From the NCBI GenBank assembly GCA_963677345.2, contig CAXXLC010000017.1, positions 124,001-188,000 on the forward strand: a stretch of 64,000 nucleotides of DNA, written 5' to 3'. The notes below the pieces were generated by a model that saw only the letters and a list, made by a program, of their open reading frames with translations, was not told the origin of the DNA and did no database searches. The position numbers and the translations under genes are program-made. Positions within the stretch are counted from its first letter, which is position 1, and every line of letters begins with the position of its first letter. This DNA comes from Saccharicrinis sp963677345. GTDB taxonomy: Bacteria; Bacteroidota; Bacteroidia; Bacteroidales; Marinilabiliaceae. Below are positions 46,007 through 55,713 of the stretch, piece after piece.

Positions 46007-47124
46007 GTGTGATAATTACTTAATAAGTTAACTAATCTTCAAGGCATCGCCTGTATAAGTCCACCGAAAAGGCTTTGCCCTTGTATCATTGTATGTTTTC
46101 ACATACTCTATCAGCTGAGAGGCTAATTGCTCTGAGGATTGCCAGATGCCGCCTTTTACAACATCCTTAGTCAGGATATTAAACCATATCTCAACTTGAT
46201 TTAACCATGATGAGTATGTAGGTGTAAAATGTAACTTAATCTTCCTTTTGCCTTGCAGCCATTCCTTTACATCCTTGTGCTTGTGTATTGACAGGTTGTC
46301 CGCTATAATGTGAAGCTTTTTATTGCGATACTTCCTGTCGAGTGATTTTAAAAACTTCAAGAAGTTTTCTGCATTATTTGATTTTATTGTCTTGGCTGTC
46401 ACTTCTCCTGTGTGCACCGCAAGTGCAGCTATTAAAGAAACTGTGCCATTGCGTTTGTATGTTGCTGTTTGTCTTCTTGGGTTGCCTGGTTTTAGTGGCA
46501 GCTCCGGCTGAGTTCTGTCAAGCGCTTGTATTTGAGTCTTTTCATCAACGCAAATAACCAAGGCGTTTTCCGGTGGTGACATATAAAGCCCTACAATATT
46601 TATCATCTTCTCCTCGAACTCAGGGTCTTTTGACTTGCCACACCAGTATTCAATTTTATGCGGTTTTAAATCCGCTTTGTTTAGAATTTGAGATACTTTA
46701 GATTGGCTTATGCCGACTTCTTTAGCAATACGTTCTTGCGACCAATTGGTATATCCGCCATTCGGCTTAGTGCAAGCTTTTTCAATAACCAATGCTTGCT
46801 GCTCAGGGGTGATGATCTTTGGTTTTCCGCTTCGCGGGGCATCTTTTAGTCCCGAAATGCCTTTCTCCCGAAAGCGTTGCCGCCATTTATTTACGACTGG
46901 TTTACTCAATCTTGTTTGTGTCACAATCTCATCCATAGACAAACCTTGGTTTGAATATAAGATTATTTCGGCTCGCTCTACATAACGCTTTTCAAGCTTT
47001 CGTGAGCGGCTCATGGTTAGAAGCTCGTCCTTCTCATCCATGGTCAATTGAATTGGTCTTCCTATCCTTGCCATATAGCAAAGATAATAAAATATTAGTG
47101 AACTAACTTAATAATTATCACACT
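46007..47124 (-). mobile_element. Complete IS630-family insertion sequence
   Basis: 1118 bases with a perfect 12-base terminal inverted repeat: GTGTGATAATTA at 46007-46018 and TAATTATCACAC at 47113-47124, with weaker pairing further in. TA dinucleotides flank both ends (46005-46006, 47125-47126), the usual IS630/Tc1 target duplication. One transposase gene fills it. Confidence 0.92.
46028..47074 (-). CDS. IS630-family DDE transposase
   Basis: 348 residues in a single frame. N-terminal helix-turn-helix (about 44-67, GLSMDEIVTQTRLSKPVVNK), a linker with a second HTH (110-133), then the DDE catalytic core: Asp177 in VICVDEKTQ, Asp259 in IIADNLSIHKHK and Glu295 in WLNQVEIWF. Base composition is clearly less AT-rich than the surrounding genes, fitting recent arrival. 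All key residues and both ends are intact, so the element may be active. Confidence 0.93.
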   Translation of the reverse strand: MARIGRPIQLTMDEKDELLTMSRSRKLEKRYVERAEIILYSNQGLSMDEIVTQTRLSKPVVNKWRQRFREKGISGLKDAPRSGKPKIITPEQQALVIEKACTKPNGGYTNWSQERIAKEVGISQSKVSQILNKADLKPHKIEYWCGKSKDPEFEEKMINIVGLYMSPPENALVICVDEKTQIQALDRTQPELPLKPGNPRRQTATYKRNGTVSLIAALAVHTGEVTAKTIKSNNAENFLKFLKSLDRKYRNKKLHIIADNLSIHKHKDVKEWLQGKRKIKLHFTPTYSSWLNQVEIWFNILTKDVVKGGIWQSSEQLASQLIEYVKTYNDTRAKPFRWTYTGDALKIS

Positions 47125-47353
47125 AGCTTTAGTATTAATAATGAATTGCTACTGTTATTAGAATCAAAGTTGAGATACCTTTGATTCTTCTGGACTTTGT
47201 GGTTATTTATTTAAGATTACTATACATTATTAATTCAATATAAAAAGGTATTAAATACAAATTAAATTCGGTTCAAACCAAAAATAATTTGACATTAATA
47301 CTAAAATATTTTAACTTTTAAACTTTTAAGTCTTATTGTTGAAATACTTGGTT

Positions 47354-47971
47354 ATGGCTCGAACAACAAATAGTTTATTAAAAGGCATGTCAGGAAAGAT
47401 AGGTGATTTAATCATTTATGAGATGGATGGAAAAACTTATGCAAGATCTAAACCATTGTCTTATAAAGATTGTAAATCTCCACTACAGCTTAATCAGCGT
47501 CAAAAATTAATCTTAGTAAATGATTTTTTGAGACCATTTAAAGATATACTAAAAAAAACTTTCTTTAATAAGGAAAATACTAAACGACCTTATTTAAGAG
47601 CTCAATCATATAATCTGAAATATGCAACTATAGGTTTTTATCCCGACCTTGAGATCAATTATGCTAAAGCCTTGTTGTGCAAAGGTGATTTACCGTCAAC
47701 AAAGAATGTTAAAGCTTATTATACAGAAGAGGGTGTTGTAATTGAATGGGAAAATAGTAAAGGATATTCCAGAGATACTTTGTTAGTCATGTTACGTCAA
47801 AAGGGTACGATTTATTCTATGTATAAATTTACAGGTGTGGAACGTTCTGAAGAATATTATTTATGGAAAGATACGGCTAAATATAATCCTGACGAAATAC
47901 AGTTGTGGATTGCATTCAGAGATCCCATGGAGGAGGAAATGAGTGATAGTTTGTATGTGGAATTACAATAG
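47354..47971 (+). CDS. DUF6266 family protein
   Basis: 205 residues from the ATG at 47354 (MARTTNSLLKGMSGKIGDLI; then YEMDGKTYARSKP), the standard opening of DUF6266 proteins; an in-frame TTG at 47336 would add six residues. LNQRQKLILVNDFLRPFKDIL follows as expected. No signal peptide and no known function; these proteins are frequent in Bacteroidota, often as scattered single genes. It lies directly beside the IS630 element and ahead of repeat-like purine-rich DNA. Confidence 0.8.
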   Translation: MARTTNSLLKGMSGKIGDLIIYEMDGKTYARSKPLSYKDCKSPLQLNQRQKLILVNDFLRPFKDILKKTFFNKENTKRPYLRAQSYNLKYATIGFYPDLEINYAKALLCKGDLPSTKNVKAYYTEEGVVIEWENSKGYSRDTLLVMLRQKGTIYSMYKFTGVERSEEYYLWKDTAKYNPDEIQLWIAFRDPMEEEMSDSLYVELQ

Positions 47972-48134
47972 TTCTCAGTCTTCAGTCTTTAGTTGGCAGT
48001 ATGCAGTTTTGAAGTTTCAAGGAGCAAGGAACAGGGGAAAAGGAAAAAGGAGATGTGTGGTTAATTTTAAATAGGGTCTATATTTAAATGCAATATTGTA
48101 ACATAACAATCTTGATGTTCGTTAAAAGATTGAA
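47972..48134. repeat. Purine-rich intergenic repeat text
   Basis: CAGTCTTCAGTCTTTAG (47978-47994) is a small tandem, and AAGGAGCAAGGAACAGGGGA at about 48019 with a following AAGGAAAAAGG resembles text inside the long direct repeats (about 43014-43050 and 45295-45331). No gene. Confidence 0.4.
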
Positions 48135-49151
48135 TTAATACAGGAATCTTTTTAATATTCTAATAAGAAAATTGTTTTGTGGCATTAATCTTCCAATAAT
48201 TAAAATAGGATTTAGGATCTTATATGGCCAGATAATAAAATTGGTTGTGGCACCATGTGATATGATTTCTTCAGCACCCATGCTTTTTTTAAAGGTGGTT
48301 AATCCGTCTCCATCTATACCTAAAGGTCTACCTCCTTGGTTGTATGATTTATATCCAGCTTGAACATACTTATTAATTAGTTCGTTACTTAAAAAAGAAG
48401 AAAAACCATTTTTATATCCAAATTCATTTGTTCCTTTCAGAAGCATGTAGGCATTGCCGTTAGACTCTAGATTAAATTCTATGCAATCAATTTTATCCTT
48501 GTGAAATGTAAAGTGTATTTGAGCAATCTTATTTTCTAACAATTTGTATAGGGTTTTTTCTGATAGATTCTTCAAATAATAGGGGGAATAATGAGTGTTG
48601 TATTTCTTAATTCTAGCTTTTAAAGTGTTGTTTAGGAGGATTAAAAGGGTTGAAATCTTATTTTTATTCCGAGTATTTTGATGCAAGCACTGAAGTTTTT
48701 TTGCTTTTTTTACATTTCGTTTAAAATTATTGTTTTGATTAATTGTATCAACTTGATATAAGGGTACAATATATTCAGCTCTTTGAGTTATATAATAGTT
48801 TTTCCCTGAATATTTTAATGAGTGTTTATTGTCGTATGAGCCAACAATGATTCTTGAAATGTTATTTTGTACAGCATATTCTTTTAAATCATCTAAACAT
48901 TTATTAACATTCAAATCGTTTAATTTAATTAGAGCCGGAGATGAGTAAAAGTAGAGTTGTTTTCCAAATCGAGATTCTTCTAATAATCCTGAAATTTTAC
49001 CGATTTTTGAATTATTATCAAGAATATCAAAGTATACAGGAATTGATGATTTTGTTGAAACAGAATCTATCCATCCCGGTGTTAGGAATAAACTATGAAA
49101 GAATAAATGAAGATCCTTATTAAATTGTTGTTTATCAACTTTTTTAATCAT
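48135..49151 (-). CDS. FemAB/GNAT-like transferase
   Basis: 338 residues. A central FRNVKKAKK-like segment (NNNFKRNVKKAKKLQ) followed by a C-terminal GNAT fold (QIHFTFHKDKIDCIEFNLES; GNAYMLLKGTNEFGYKNG; SYNQGGRPLGIDGDGLTTFK) resembles FemAB-type proteins, which move an acyl or aminoacyl group to a glycan or peptide amine. The C-terminus is basic and hydrophobic and may touch the membrane. It is the second gene of a minus pair with the PaaK-like ligase (120 bases apart), so the ligase may supply its activated substrate. Function inferred. Confidence 0.65.
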   Translation of the reverse strand: MIKKVDKQQFNKDLHLFFHSLFLTPGWIDSVSTKSSIPVYFDILDNNSKIGKISGLLEESRFGKQLYFYSSPALIKLNDLNVNKCLDDLKEYAVQNNISRIIVGSYDNKHSLKYSGKNYYITQRAEYIVPLYQVDTINQNNNFKRNVKKAKKLQCLHQNTRNKNKISTLLILLNNTLKARIKKYNTHYSPYYLKNLSEKTLYKLLENKIAQIHFTFHKDKIDCIEFNLESNGNAYMLLKGTNEFGYKNGFSSFLSNELINKYVQAGYKSYNQGGRPLGIDGDGLTTFKKSMGAEEIISHGATTNFIIWPYKILNPILIIGRLMPQNNFLIRILKRFLY

Positions 49152-49271
49152 GTCTTATTTTTTAATGAATCGAAAAGCATAATATAGTGCACACTGTTAT
49201 AACGAAAGAGGCTTGTTTAAATGATGTTGGGAAATCTTTGTTTACTTAGTGAAAATTCTTAGTGTGCTTAG

Positions 49272-50564
49272 TTAGTGGTTCTTGATCTCTGAAATAAACC
49301 TCCTAAACTTCCCCAATCTGGTTCTTTCAATATTATCAACATTCATTATGTTAATATTGATAGGATCATCAATTTTCTGTTTGATTAACTTTTGTAAAAA
49401 TAAACTATAACTATCCTGTAATTTTTTATCAGAAGTAATTAAAATATCAAAAGAATCAATATCTCTTTGAATAATTCTATATTCAGAAATGGGAGGAAAC
49501 TTTTTTGCAAAATCCTTCATAATATAGAAAAAGAAGGTGTCTCCTGGTAGCTTCTTTCCGGAAGGTAATATCATAAACTCTTCTCTACGTCCTTCAAGTC
49601 TGGTTAATATCTTCCCGTTTGGAGTAGTTTTTAATGCTCCTATATCCCCCACATCATATCTAATAAACGGTGTTCCTTTATTAAACAGTGGTGTGCAGAT
49701 AATTCTTCCTAGCTCACCATCAGGCAAAGTGTTTCCTTGATCATCAACAATTTCAACATAGATCAACTCATCTGAAATTTGCCAGTTATTCGATTTTCCA
49801 AAACCAATAATTCCTATTTCAGATGCACCATATTCATTCCATACAGGAACGCCAATAGCTTGTTCTATGATTTTTTCATTTTCAGTTGGACACATTTCTG
49901 CAGTTACAATAACAGATTTAAGACTCGGGCAAATATTTTTAAGCGCAATATTATTTTTAATTAAAAACTTTGCAAATGCCGTTATAGGAAATGAATAGCC
50001 ATATATGTAACTAAAAGAATGTGTATTAAATATAGCAATCCATTTGAGCAAAGCTTTATCTGATAAATCCATTAAAGAAAAACGATACCGCTTTGATAAT
50101 AGGTCTTTGGTTCTTTCTCTCCATTTTTCATTAAAGTTTATAGGAAGTCCGTAAAAACGAGCTTGGTGGTTGTTTAATGAAATTTCGGCCTTTTTATATC
50201 TATCTTCTATTAATAGCCAGGTTAAGGCATGGCTTGTATAATCCAGGGCATAAGTAAAAGGATTTCCTGTAGACCCACTTGTGTTTCTAATATACATTCG
50301 ATTAGAGATATCATATTTATTAAAGGTTGTATCAATCCTCAATTCTTTTTTTGTAAGTATAGGAATCTCCTTCCATAAACTAGGTTTCTCCTTATTAAGA
50401 GAGAGATAGTATGGATTATGTTTAAAATGGAAATTAAATATCTCCCACTTTTTTCCTTCTTGCCATTCAATGAGGTGCTCGCTTGAGGGGATCTCTTTTC
50501 CTATTTTCCTTGCTTTTGAAATGGGAAATCCTCTAAGTTTTAATAAGCTATTGAAGTTGAGCAT
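49272..50564 (-). CDS. PaaK/CapK-like adenylate-forming enzyme
   Basis: 430 residues resembling phenylacetate-CoA ligases and the CapK group found in capsule clusters. ATP site YIRNTSGSTGNPFTYALD near 93-110, WNEYGASEIGIIGFG near 235-250, and PFIRYDVGDIGAL. The C-terminal domain carries the LPSGKKLPGDTFFF hinge region. It activates an unknown carboxylic acid. First gene of the minus pair with the FemAB-like gene and divergent from the second flippase, so it belongs to the glycan locus by position. Confidence 0.8.
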   Translation of the reverse strand: MLNFNSLLKLRGFPISKARKIGKEIPSSEHLIEWQEGKKWEIFNFHFKHNPYYLSLNKEKPSLWKEIPILTKKELRIDTTFNKYDISNRMYIRNTSGSTGNPFTYALDYTSHALTWLLIEDRYKKAEISLNNHQARFYGLPINFNEKWRERTKDLLSKRYRFSLMDLSDKALLKWIAIFNTHSFSYIYGYSFPITAFAKFLIKNNIALKNICPSLKSVIVTAEMCPTENEKIIEQAIGVPVWNEYGASEIGIIGFGKSNNWQISDELIYVEIVDDQGNTLPDGELGRIICTPLFNKGTPFIRYDVGDIGALKTTPNGKILTRLEGRREEFMILPSGKKLPGDTFFFYIMKDFAKKFPPISEYRIIQRDIDSFDILITSDKKLQDSYSLFLQKLIKQKIDDPININIMNVDNIERTRLGKFRRFISEIKNH

Positions 50565-50954
50565 ACTATAGTAATGGAATTTTAATGAATTCAGAGTGCT
50601 AAAATATCTTTTTTTATTGGGAAGGATATTGTTTTTACATAAATAGTATAAAAAAAGTGTTGAGTAGGATGCATAGAACGTATAGATTAGATTATCAGGA
50701 CTATGAAATTATTGTATTGCTTCTGCAAGAAATTGTTCTTCGTTTTACTCGCTTTTCTAGCGAGTACTGTATAATTTAATTAACCTTTATCTTGCTTAAC
50801 ATATCATTCAACAAAAAAAATAGGAGTTTAGTCATTTTCAAGGATGAAGAGAAAAAATGAATGCTAATTTAGAGTACTAAATAGATTTTAAAAAGTCATT
50901 CTGCTTTAGATAAAGTGGAACTGAGAAAGCGGAGCTATGTTGTTAGTTTGTTAG
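50565..50954. promoter_or_regulatory. Divergent promoter region of the second glycan operon
   Basis: 390 bases between the PaaK-like gene and the second flippase gene, so promoters in both directions are expected. No exact TAnnTTTG match near the starts, no hairpin of note and no open frame of note. Confidence 0.35.
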
Positions 50955-52424
50955 ATGAGTGTTTCAAGAAATATAAAAAATGGAATATTTTGGGTTTTTA
51001 TTAATCAAGGAGGAAACCAAATAATTACATTTTCAATAGGTATTATTTTAGCTAGAATTATTGCTCCGGAAGAGTTTGGGTTAATAGCAATGGTTACTTT
51101 TTTTACAGGCTTTGCGGGTTTGTTTCAAGGTTTAGGTTTAAATGCAGCTGTAATTCAGAGTAAAAGTGTTACAAATACACAGTTATCAAGTATCTATTTT
51201 CTCAATTTATGCGTCGGACTGTTTATGGGGGCAGGTTTCTATTTAGGGGCAGAAGGTATTTCAATATTTTATTCTAATCCAAAATTGATTTTACTAACTA
51301 AAATTATGGCATTGGACTATCCTTTGGGTAGTTTATTAAGTGTACATTCTGCTTTATTAGTTAAAAAAATGGATTTTAAGAAGCGTACTAGGTTTAATCT
51401 TACGTCTATGTTATTAGGTCCATTGGTAACAATTCCTTTAGCATTAATGGGATATGGAGCAATGGCACTTGTTGCAGGTTCATTGTTTAAAAGGTTAATT
51501 AGCATTGTATTACATTATCGATATATAAATTGGAGACCTCATTTCTATTTCTCACTGAGTGCAATAAAAGAATTAATAGGGTTTGGAGGTGTTGCCATGT
51601 TTAATAACATTTTAATATATACCTATAGAAATGTTGATAATTTAATTATAGGTAAGTTTATTGGAGACAATGCATTAGGACTTTATAAACGATCCTACGG
51701 TATTATGATGTTACCTATAGGTAAGGTAGCACAATCGTTTAAAACAGTATTGTTTCCATCGTTATCTAAAATTCAGGATGATAACAAGGAAATTGGGAGG
51801 CTTTATTTAAAGTCAGTTGAATTAACAGCTACAATAGTATTTCCTTTAATGTTTATCCTTTCGGTATTATCACCTTATTTTATATTAAGTGTGTATGGCG
51901 ATAAATGGAAAGGTGCCATTCCTATACTTAGTGTGCTAAGTATTCTTGGGGCTTTTCAAGCCATTAAAACATTTAATGGTACCATTTTCTATGTAAAAGG
52001 AAAGCCAAAATTGGAAACCTATATGTTTTTGATTACAACGCCTTTGTTATTGACCAGTTTTATTGTTGGAGCTAAAATGGGTGGGGTTATCGGTTTAACT
52101 TATGCATATGCAGCAACATCATTTGTACTAATGTGGTTTGAAATATCGGTAGCTATAAAACAAATACATTTATCCGTTTGGGTGCTTATTAAAAGAATAT
52201 TCCCTATTTTCTTTTTTGCGGTATTGATATATTGTGGGCTACAGACATTAAAAATTTTAGTATTAGACAATATTGTTGTTTCAAACCTATTTGTGTTTCT
52301 GGGATTGAGTTCATTGAGTATGATAATTTATGTGTTGCTACATTGTCTGTTTAAGACTCAATCATTTAATTATGGTAAACAATTCGCTGATAAAATTTTG
52401 AAAAGAAATAATGGAGCAAAATAA
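50955..52424 (+). CDS. Second Wzx-type flippase (polysaccharide transporter, WzxC-like)
   Basis: 489 residues with about 12-14 membrane helices. The opening GIFWVFINQGGNQIITFSIG and IIAPEEFGLIAMVTFF, and the loop YRNVDNLIIGKFIGDNALGLY, are typical of the WzxC branch of the MOP superfamily and differ from the flippase at 6652. It starts the second glycan operon and overlaps the next gene by 14 bases. Two different flippases imply two different glycans or a nested cluster. Confidence 0.9.
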   Translation: MSVSRNIKNGIFWVFINQGGNQIITFSIGIILARIIAPEEFGLIAMVTFFTGFAGLFQGLGLNAAVIQSKSVTNTQLSSIYFLNLCVGLFMGAGFYLGAEGISIFYSNPKLILLTKIMALDYPLGSLLSVHSALLVKKMDFKKRTRFNLTSMLLGPLVTIPLALMGYGAMALVAGSLFKRLISIVLHYRYINWRPHFYFSLSAIKELIGFGGVAMFNNILIYTYRNVDNLIIGKFIGDNALGLYKRSYGIMMLPIGKVAQSFKTVLFPSLSKIQDDNKEIGRLYLKSVELTATIVFPLMFILSVLSPYFILSVYGDKWKGAIPILSVLSILGAFQAIKTFNGTIFYVKGKPKLETYMFLITTPLLLTSFIVGAKMGGVIGLTYAYAATSFVLMWFEISVAIKQIHLSVWVLIKRIFPIFFFAVLIYCGLQTLKILVLDNIVVSNLFVFLGLSSLSMIIYVLLHCLFKTQSFNYGKQFADKILKRNNGAK

Positions 52425-53460
52425 TACCGACCCTTTAATTTCTATTATCATTCCAACATATAATCGTGAAAAGGAAATAATAGAAACCTTAAAATCAATA
52501 CAAAAGCAAAGTTATAAGAAGTTTGAATGTATTATTGTTGATGATGGAAGTTTGGATAATACAGAAAACGTTATTAGTAATTTAATAGAAGTAGATTCCA
52601 GGTTTGTTTTTTTTAAAAGGCCAAGTGAATATAAAAGAGGAGGTAATGGTGCTAGGAATTACGGTATTGATTTAAGTAAAGGTGACTACATTCAGTTTTT
52701 TGACTCCGATGATTTGATGCTTAAAGACAATTTAAAGTTGAAGTTAGAAGCGATATTAAAATATGATTTAGATTTGAGTTGGGGGTGGTATAAAAATATT
52801 GCTGAAATAAAGCAAACAGAAGTTACTTATAACAATATCGTAGTATCTCAAGATGAATTTATTTATCACTTCTTTGTTAGGAACTTTTGGATTGGATGTA
52901 CGGCAGCTTTATGGAAACGAGAGATAATTGTGAATGGAGGTTTGTTTAATGAAGATCTATTGAAAAGTCAGGATTATGAATTTAACTTGCGAAAATTTAT
53001 TATAAATAAATTAAAATATAAGGTAGTTGAAGAGTTTTGCTGGACGCGGTTAGATAACACTACTTCTATAACGCAATCTAAAAAGATTGAACATTTCGAA
53101 AGCTTAATTGAAGCACCTTTAATGCTTAGGCGATTATTAACTTGGGATTACATCTTTAAAGATAAAATCGATGGTTTTTTAGTTTATTTTATTGGAGGTC
53201 AAATAATAAATGTAAAGAACCATTGTTTTAATAGTATAGAATTTAATCGGAGAGTAAACTTTTTTATAACAACTGTTCTTAAGAAGTATTTTATATTAAT
53301 CGCAAAAAATCCTTCAGTGTCGTTTATAAGTTCTTTGAAAGTAATGATAGGCATTACTTTTTATTTTTGGTTTGGTAAATTTTACAGTTTAGCAAAAGAG
53401 AAAAATAAATTCTTTAGTAAAGAAAATCTGGATTTTTTTAAGATCTCAGAAATACAATGA
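52411..53460 (+). CDS. GT2 family glycosyltransferase
   Basis: 349 residues. GT-A fold with ISIIIPTYNREKEIIETLKS, IIVDDGSLDNTE and the metal-binding FFDSDDLML (D-x-D). An acceptor region with SQDYEFNLRKF follows, and the C-terminal hydrophobic stretch may be membrane associated. Inverting transfer of one sugar. Its start lies inside the flippase gene and its stop overlaps the next start by four bases (ATGA), so three genes are coupled. Confidence 0.9.
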   Translation: MEQNNTDPLISIIIPTYNREKEIIETLKSIQKQSYKKFECIIVDDGSLDNTENVISNLIEVDSRFVFFKRPSEYKRGGNGARNYGIDLSKGDYIQFFDSDDLMLKDNLKLKLEAILKYDLDLSWGWYKNIAEIKQTEVTYNNIVVSQDEFIYHFFVRNFWIGCTAALWKREIIVNGGLFNEDLLKSQDYEFNLRKFIINKLKYKVVEEFCWTRLDNTTSITQSKKIEHFESLIEAPLMLRRLLTWDYIFKDKIDGFLVYFIGGQIINVKNHCFNSIEFNRRVNFFITTVLKKYFILIAKNPSVSFISSLKVMIGITFYFWFGKFYSLAKEKNKFFSKENLDFFKISEIQ

Positions 53461-54539
53461 CTAAGGTAGCCCAATTATCAAAATCCCTTATAATGGGAGG
53501 AGCAGAAACAATGGCTGTACAAATTGCCAATCTGCTTAATTATAACAAAATCGAAAGTCACTTAATAATAGCTTGTGATAGAAAAGACGAGCCATTAAGA
53601 GAGAAAATAGACACAGGTGTTAAATCTTATGTGGTTGGTCAAAAAAACAGAATTGATTTTGTGGCATTATTTAAAGTTATACGATATATTAAAAAAAACA
53701 AGATTGATGTATTACATGTGCATTTTCCTTGGTCTTCATGGTTGGCAAATTGGGTTAAAAGGATATGTAAAATAAAGTTGATTAACCATTGTCATCATGG
53801 GGGTATTATAAATTGGGGGGAAGTGGAGTTAAAGGAGTTTAGTAAAGAGATGAAATTTAGCGATGTATTAATTTCAATGACTCCTCGGCAAACGAAATTG
53901 TTAAGGGAGCTTACCATTAATAATACTAAAGTTGTAGAATTAAAAAATTTCGCAACAAATGAAATTCTTGAGCCAAAGTTCAGTAAAACGAATGTACTTT
54001 GTATCCTTGGTCGGGTTGAAAATCCTAAGGGACATCATTTTCTTTTAGAAGCATTCAAGATGGTTTCGGAAAAAAGATCGGATGTTGAATTAAAGATAAT
54101 TGGCCCTTATTATCCCCAAAGAGATTATCATAAACATATGGTTGAGTTTATCTCTGAGAATAAATTGGATGATAGGGTTGAGTTTGTAGGGAAGTGTTTG
54201 GATATTAATAAAATATTACAAAATGCCAAGTGTGGAATAATAACCAGTGAATACGAGGCGGGGCCTATCGTAGCAATAGAATATGCACATGTCGGCCTAC
54301 CAATTATTTCTACTAAAGTTGGTTTTATTCCTGATATTGTTCGAAATCGCGAAAATGGTTTGGTTGTAGATTATGATAATGCAGAAACATTATCAGAAAT
54401 GATATTATCAGTTTGTGAGATGGATGAGAATCAATATATAGAAATGGCAACATCATTTCAGGATGATATTATAGAGCGTTTTGGTAAGGAGTCTTATTAT
54501 AATGTGTTAATACATCAGGTGTATTCAATAAAAAAATAG
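53457..54539 (+). CDS. GT4 family glycosyltransferase
   Basis: 360 residues. N-terminal LIMGGAETMAVQIANLLN, the GT4 glycine loop; CILGRVENPKGHHFLLEAF and the E-x7-E motif in YEAGPIVAIEYAHVGLP in the C-terminal half. Closely related in layout to the product at 59824 (GAERMAVNIANGL). Retaining sugar transfer in the cytoplasm; donor unknown. Confidence 0.9.
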   Translation: MTKVAQLSKSLIMGGAETMAVQIANLLNYNKIESHLIIACDRKDEPLREKIDTGVKSYVVGQKNRIDFVALFKVIRYIKKNKIDVLHVHFPWSSWLANWVKRICKIKLINHCHHGGIINWGEVELKEFSKEMKFSDVLISMTPRQTKLLRELTINNTKVVELKNFATNEILEPKFSKTNVLCILGRVENPKGHHFLLEAFKMVSEKRSDVELKIIGPYYPQRDYHKHMVEFISENKLDDRVEFVGKCLDINKILQNAKCGIITSEYEAGPIVAIEYAHVGLPIISTKVGFIPDIVRNRENGLVVDYDNAETLSEMILSVCEMDENQYIEMATSFQDDIIERFGKESYYNVLIHQVYSIKK

Positions 54540-54582
54540 TTTGTTGTACAAATTAAAGCGCAAGTAATTTTTGTAAATAATT

Positions 54583-55713
54583 ATGGCTAAAGTTGCTGCA
54601 ATATTAGTGTCAGGCCTATCAATTCCATTTGAAAAAATTGGTAGTTGGCCACACAGATATACAAAATTGGTTAAGTCAGATTATAACCCGTTCGATTACG
54701 TTATATCGCCATTAGACGCTGTTCCAGAATCAACAAATTGTGTTAAATATGTAAGCGTGGCAAAATACCCTTTTCGCAAATGGAATAAAATTTTCAAAAG
54801 AAAAGGTAGGGGACCTTATACGCAACAGTTAAGGCAGATAATAAAAAATCATGACTATTTAATCATCAGTGTGGTTGATAATTATAAGATACTTTTTGAA
54901 ATAATTGATTGGGTGAAGGCTGCAAAATTACAACAAAAAGTAAAATTAATTTTCTCAATTTGCGGTCAAGGGTACTATATGTCTGTGCAGCAAGAACTAA
55001 AAATGTACGACAATTTGTCGGAGTTTGTTTTTCTAACAAATAGTGCATATCAATTTAATATGGCTAGAGTACCGCATATGTCGTGTGAAGTGTCTGTTAT
55101 TACTAACGGAGTTGATGACAATGTTTTTTTTTCAGTTACACAGGAAAAGAAAACTGAGTTAAGAAAACAAAAAGGAATAGATGATGATAAACTGGTGTTC
55201 TTCTGGTGTTCTCAAGATAGACCTAAAAAAGGTTTGCACATTGTGTTGGAAGCCTGGAAGGATGTAATCATGGTGCATGACAATGTAGAACTTATTATAG
55301 CAGGAACCCATAAGGTAGTTAAAGGCTCTAAAATAAAATGGATAGGGAGGTTACCAAATCAAGAATTAGCGACTTATTATCAATTATGTGATTTTTATTT
55401 ATTTCCAACGCTGTTTGTTGAGGGGCATCCATTATCTCTTACTGAAGCATTAAAAAGTGGAGCGTATTGTATTTCATCCGACAAACCAGCCATGCGAGAA
55501 GTATTAAAGGATGGTGAGTTGGGTCAACTAGTTTCAAATCCTAATATAGTTGAAAATTGGGTTAAAGGCATAAATCATGCTATTACTGTATATAATGAGA
55601 ATGGAAGAAAGAATATTTATTTAAATAAGTTAAATAATAATTTATATAGTTTAGAGTATTGGTTTAAAAACTCAAGTAATCTAATTAATAAGTGGAAGAA
55701 AAGGCTTAACTGA
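54583..55713 (+). CDS. GT4 family glycosyltransferase
   Basis: 376 residues. The N-terminal domain is atypical, without the GG loop. The C-terminal half is clear: VITNGVDDNVFF, LVFFWCSQDRPKKGLHIVLE and E-x7-E in FVEGHPLSLTEALKSG. Starts 43 bases after the preceding gene. Followed by 350 bases of non-coding DNA with a CA repeat and an acyltransferase remnant, so the operon may be interrupted here. Confidence 0.87.
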   Translation: MAKVAAILVSGLSIPFEKIGSWPHRYTKLVKSDYNPFDYVISPLDAVPESTNCVKYVSVAKYPFRKWNKIFKRKGRGPYTQQLRQIIKNHDYLIISVVDNYKILFEIIDWVKAAKLQQKVKLIFSICGQGYYMSVQQELKMYDNLSEFVFLTNSAYQFNMARVPHMSCEVSVITNGVDDNVFFSVTQEKKTELRKQKGIDDDKLVFFWCSQDRPKKGLHIVLEAWKDVIMVHDNVELIIAGTHKVVKGSKIKWIGRLPNQELATYYQLCDFYLFPTLFVEGHPLSLTEALKSGAYCISSDKPAMREVLKDGELGQLVSNPNIVENWVKGINHAITVYNENGRKNIYLNKLNNNLYSLEYWFKNSSNLINKWKKRLN

